Positions 4,577 through 5,185 of a stretch of DNA of 5,185 nucleotides are shown piece after piece. Source of the DNA: Acidimicrobiaceae bacterium (GTDB lineage: Bacteria > Actinomycetota > Acidimicrobiia > Acidimicrobiales > MedAcidi-G1); assembly GCA_002713545.1 (NCBI GenBank), contig PATJ01000019.1:15658-20842 (forward strand), in the 5' to 3' direction. The notes under the pieces were generated by a model. It was not told the origin of the DNA. It searched no databases and saw nothing but the letters and a program-made list of their open reading frames with translations. The position numbers and the translations under genes are program-made. Each line of letters starts with the position of its first letter. Within the stretch, counting starts at the first letter, position 1.

Positions 4577-5185
4577 TCAAGTCGTTACTCCATGTGTACG
4601 CAACACGTCATTCAGAGCTGCTTTGTCATGTCGTTCCCCTTGTTCTAAATACCGAACGACCAAAACACATGGCAATCCAAAACTTCCTCCAGTAAATTGC
4701 CTCTCCCTACTAGCCTGAACAGCTACACACCATGGCGGCACAATTCCTCTACTCAACTCTTCACCAGATTCAGCATCGATGACAGGTATTGAACCAGTTA
4801 GAACTGCTCCAGCTCCGAGAACAGAGCCTTCACCCACAGAAGCCCCCTCAGCCACTATGCATCTACTTCCGATAAGACACTCGTCCCCAATAAAGACAGG
4901 GACGGCATTGGGAGGTTCTAAAACGCCGCCGATACCAACACCTCCCGACAGGTGAACATTTTTTCCTATCTGTGCGCAAGAGCCGACAGTTGCCCAAGTG
5001 TCAACCATAGTGTTTTCACCTACATAGGCTCCGATATTTACGTAGCTTGGCATCATTACAACACCGGGGGCTTGATAACTGCCCCACCGAGCAGAAGCTC
5101 CGGGCACAACTCTCACTTTGCTCGCAGAGTAATTTTTCTTTAGGGGTATTTTGTCGACAAATTCGAATGGACCTACTTCTTGTAC
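4577..5185 (-). CDS. dapD: Tetrahydrodipicolinate N-succinyltransferase, C-terminal part (5' end beyond window)
   Basis: The frame is open to the right edge and gives the last 202 residues; relatives are about 270, so roughly 70 N-terminal residues lie outside. The GTG at 5116 is internal: family-typical sequence (VGPFEFVDKIPLKKNY) continues upstream of it. The enzyme transfers succinyl from succinyl-CoA to tetrahydrodipicolinate in diaminopimelate synthesis. The left-handed beta-helix of hexapeptide repeats is evident, with APGVVMMPSYVNIGAYV, MVDTWATVGSCAQIGKNV and HLSGGVGIGGVLEP, and the tail FGLPCVLVVRYLEQGERHDKAALNDVLR. This is the E. coli-like DapD class, not the divergent class of mycobacteria (Rv1201c). 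It is followed by dapE after 18 bases, apparently in one operon. Confidence 0.95.
   Translation of the reverse strand, partial: VQEVGPFEFVDKIPLKKNYSASKVRVVPGASARWGSYQAPGVVMMPSYVNIGAYVGENTMVDTWATVGSCAQIGKNVHLSGGVGIGGVLEPPNAVPVFIGDECLIGSRCIVAEGASVGEGSVLGAGAVLTGSIPVIDAESGEELSRGIVPPWCVAVQASRERQFTGGSFGLPCVLVVRYLEQGERHDKAALNDVLRTHGVTT

Noticed and set aside
5114..5116. GTG at 5116 as the true start of dapD
   Set aside because: The frame continues to the window edge with family-typical sequence, so the gene is simply cut off by the window.
4952..5143. 63-residue plus-strand frame within dapD
   Set aside because: It is antisense to the highly conserved hexapeptide-repeat region, so it is a shadow frame.

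Overview
The window looks like an ordinary chromosomal core-gene stretch from an actinobacterium of low-to-moderate GC content. A marine, Acidimicrobiia-like lineage is my best guess, but this is inference. The supporting signs are SOS boxes of the Gram-positive/actinobacterial type (CGAAC-N4-GTTCG), a LexA gene divergent from a small membrane-anchored LysM protein (as in Mycobacterium and Corynebacterium), an actinobacterial-style stand-alone RibD C-terminal reductase, a Gram-positive-type DapE, and start codons that sit a few bases after a TANNNT element with no Shine-Dalgarno, which suggests leaderless mRNAs. I see no mobile element, CRISPR array, tRNA or rRNA.

Layout, left to right. Positions 1-653 (minus) hold the N-terminal 217 residues of a long-form acyl-CoA dehydrogenase that runs off the left edge. 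Positions 696-1343 (minus) encode thymidine kinase. An AT-rich divergent gap of about 190 bp separates it from a RibD-C/DHFR-like reductase (1538-2290, plus). That gene converges, with a 4-base gap, on a 127-residue membrane protein with a LysM domain (2295-2678, minus). The 169-bp gap 2679-2847 is a shared divergent control region with up to four LexA boxes. It feeds the LysM gene on one side and lexA (2848-3492, plus) on the other. lexA converges, 10 bases away, on the lysine/peptidoglycan pair dapD (from the right edge to 4577, minus) and dapE (4558-3503, minus), which look like one operon transcribed dapD then dapE.

How the genes fit together: lexA and the LysM gene form a compact SOS module. 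LexA represses itself and probably the LysM protein, a likely YneA/DivS/ChiZ-type inhibitor of division or septal wall factor made during DNA damage. Thymidine kinase and the reductase may both serve thymidylate/folate or flavin metabolism. DapD and DapE catalyse the succinylation and desuccinylation steps of meso-diaminopimelate synthesis. The most notable feature is the LexA operator cluster, in which three of the four boxes fall about three helical turns apart. Nothing here is clearly a new kind of system.
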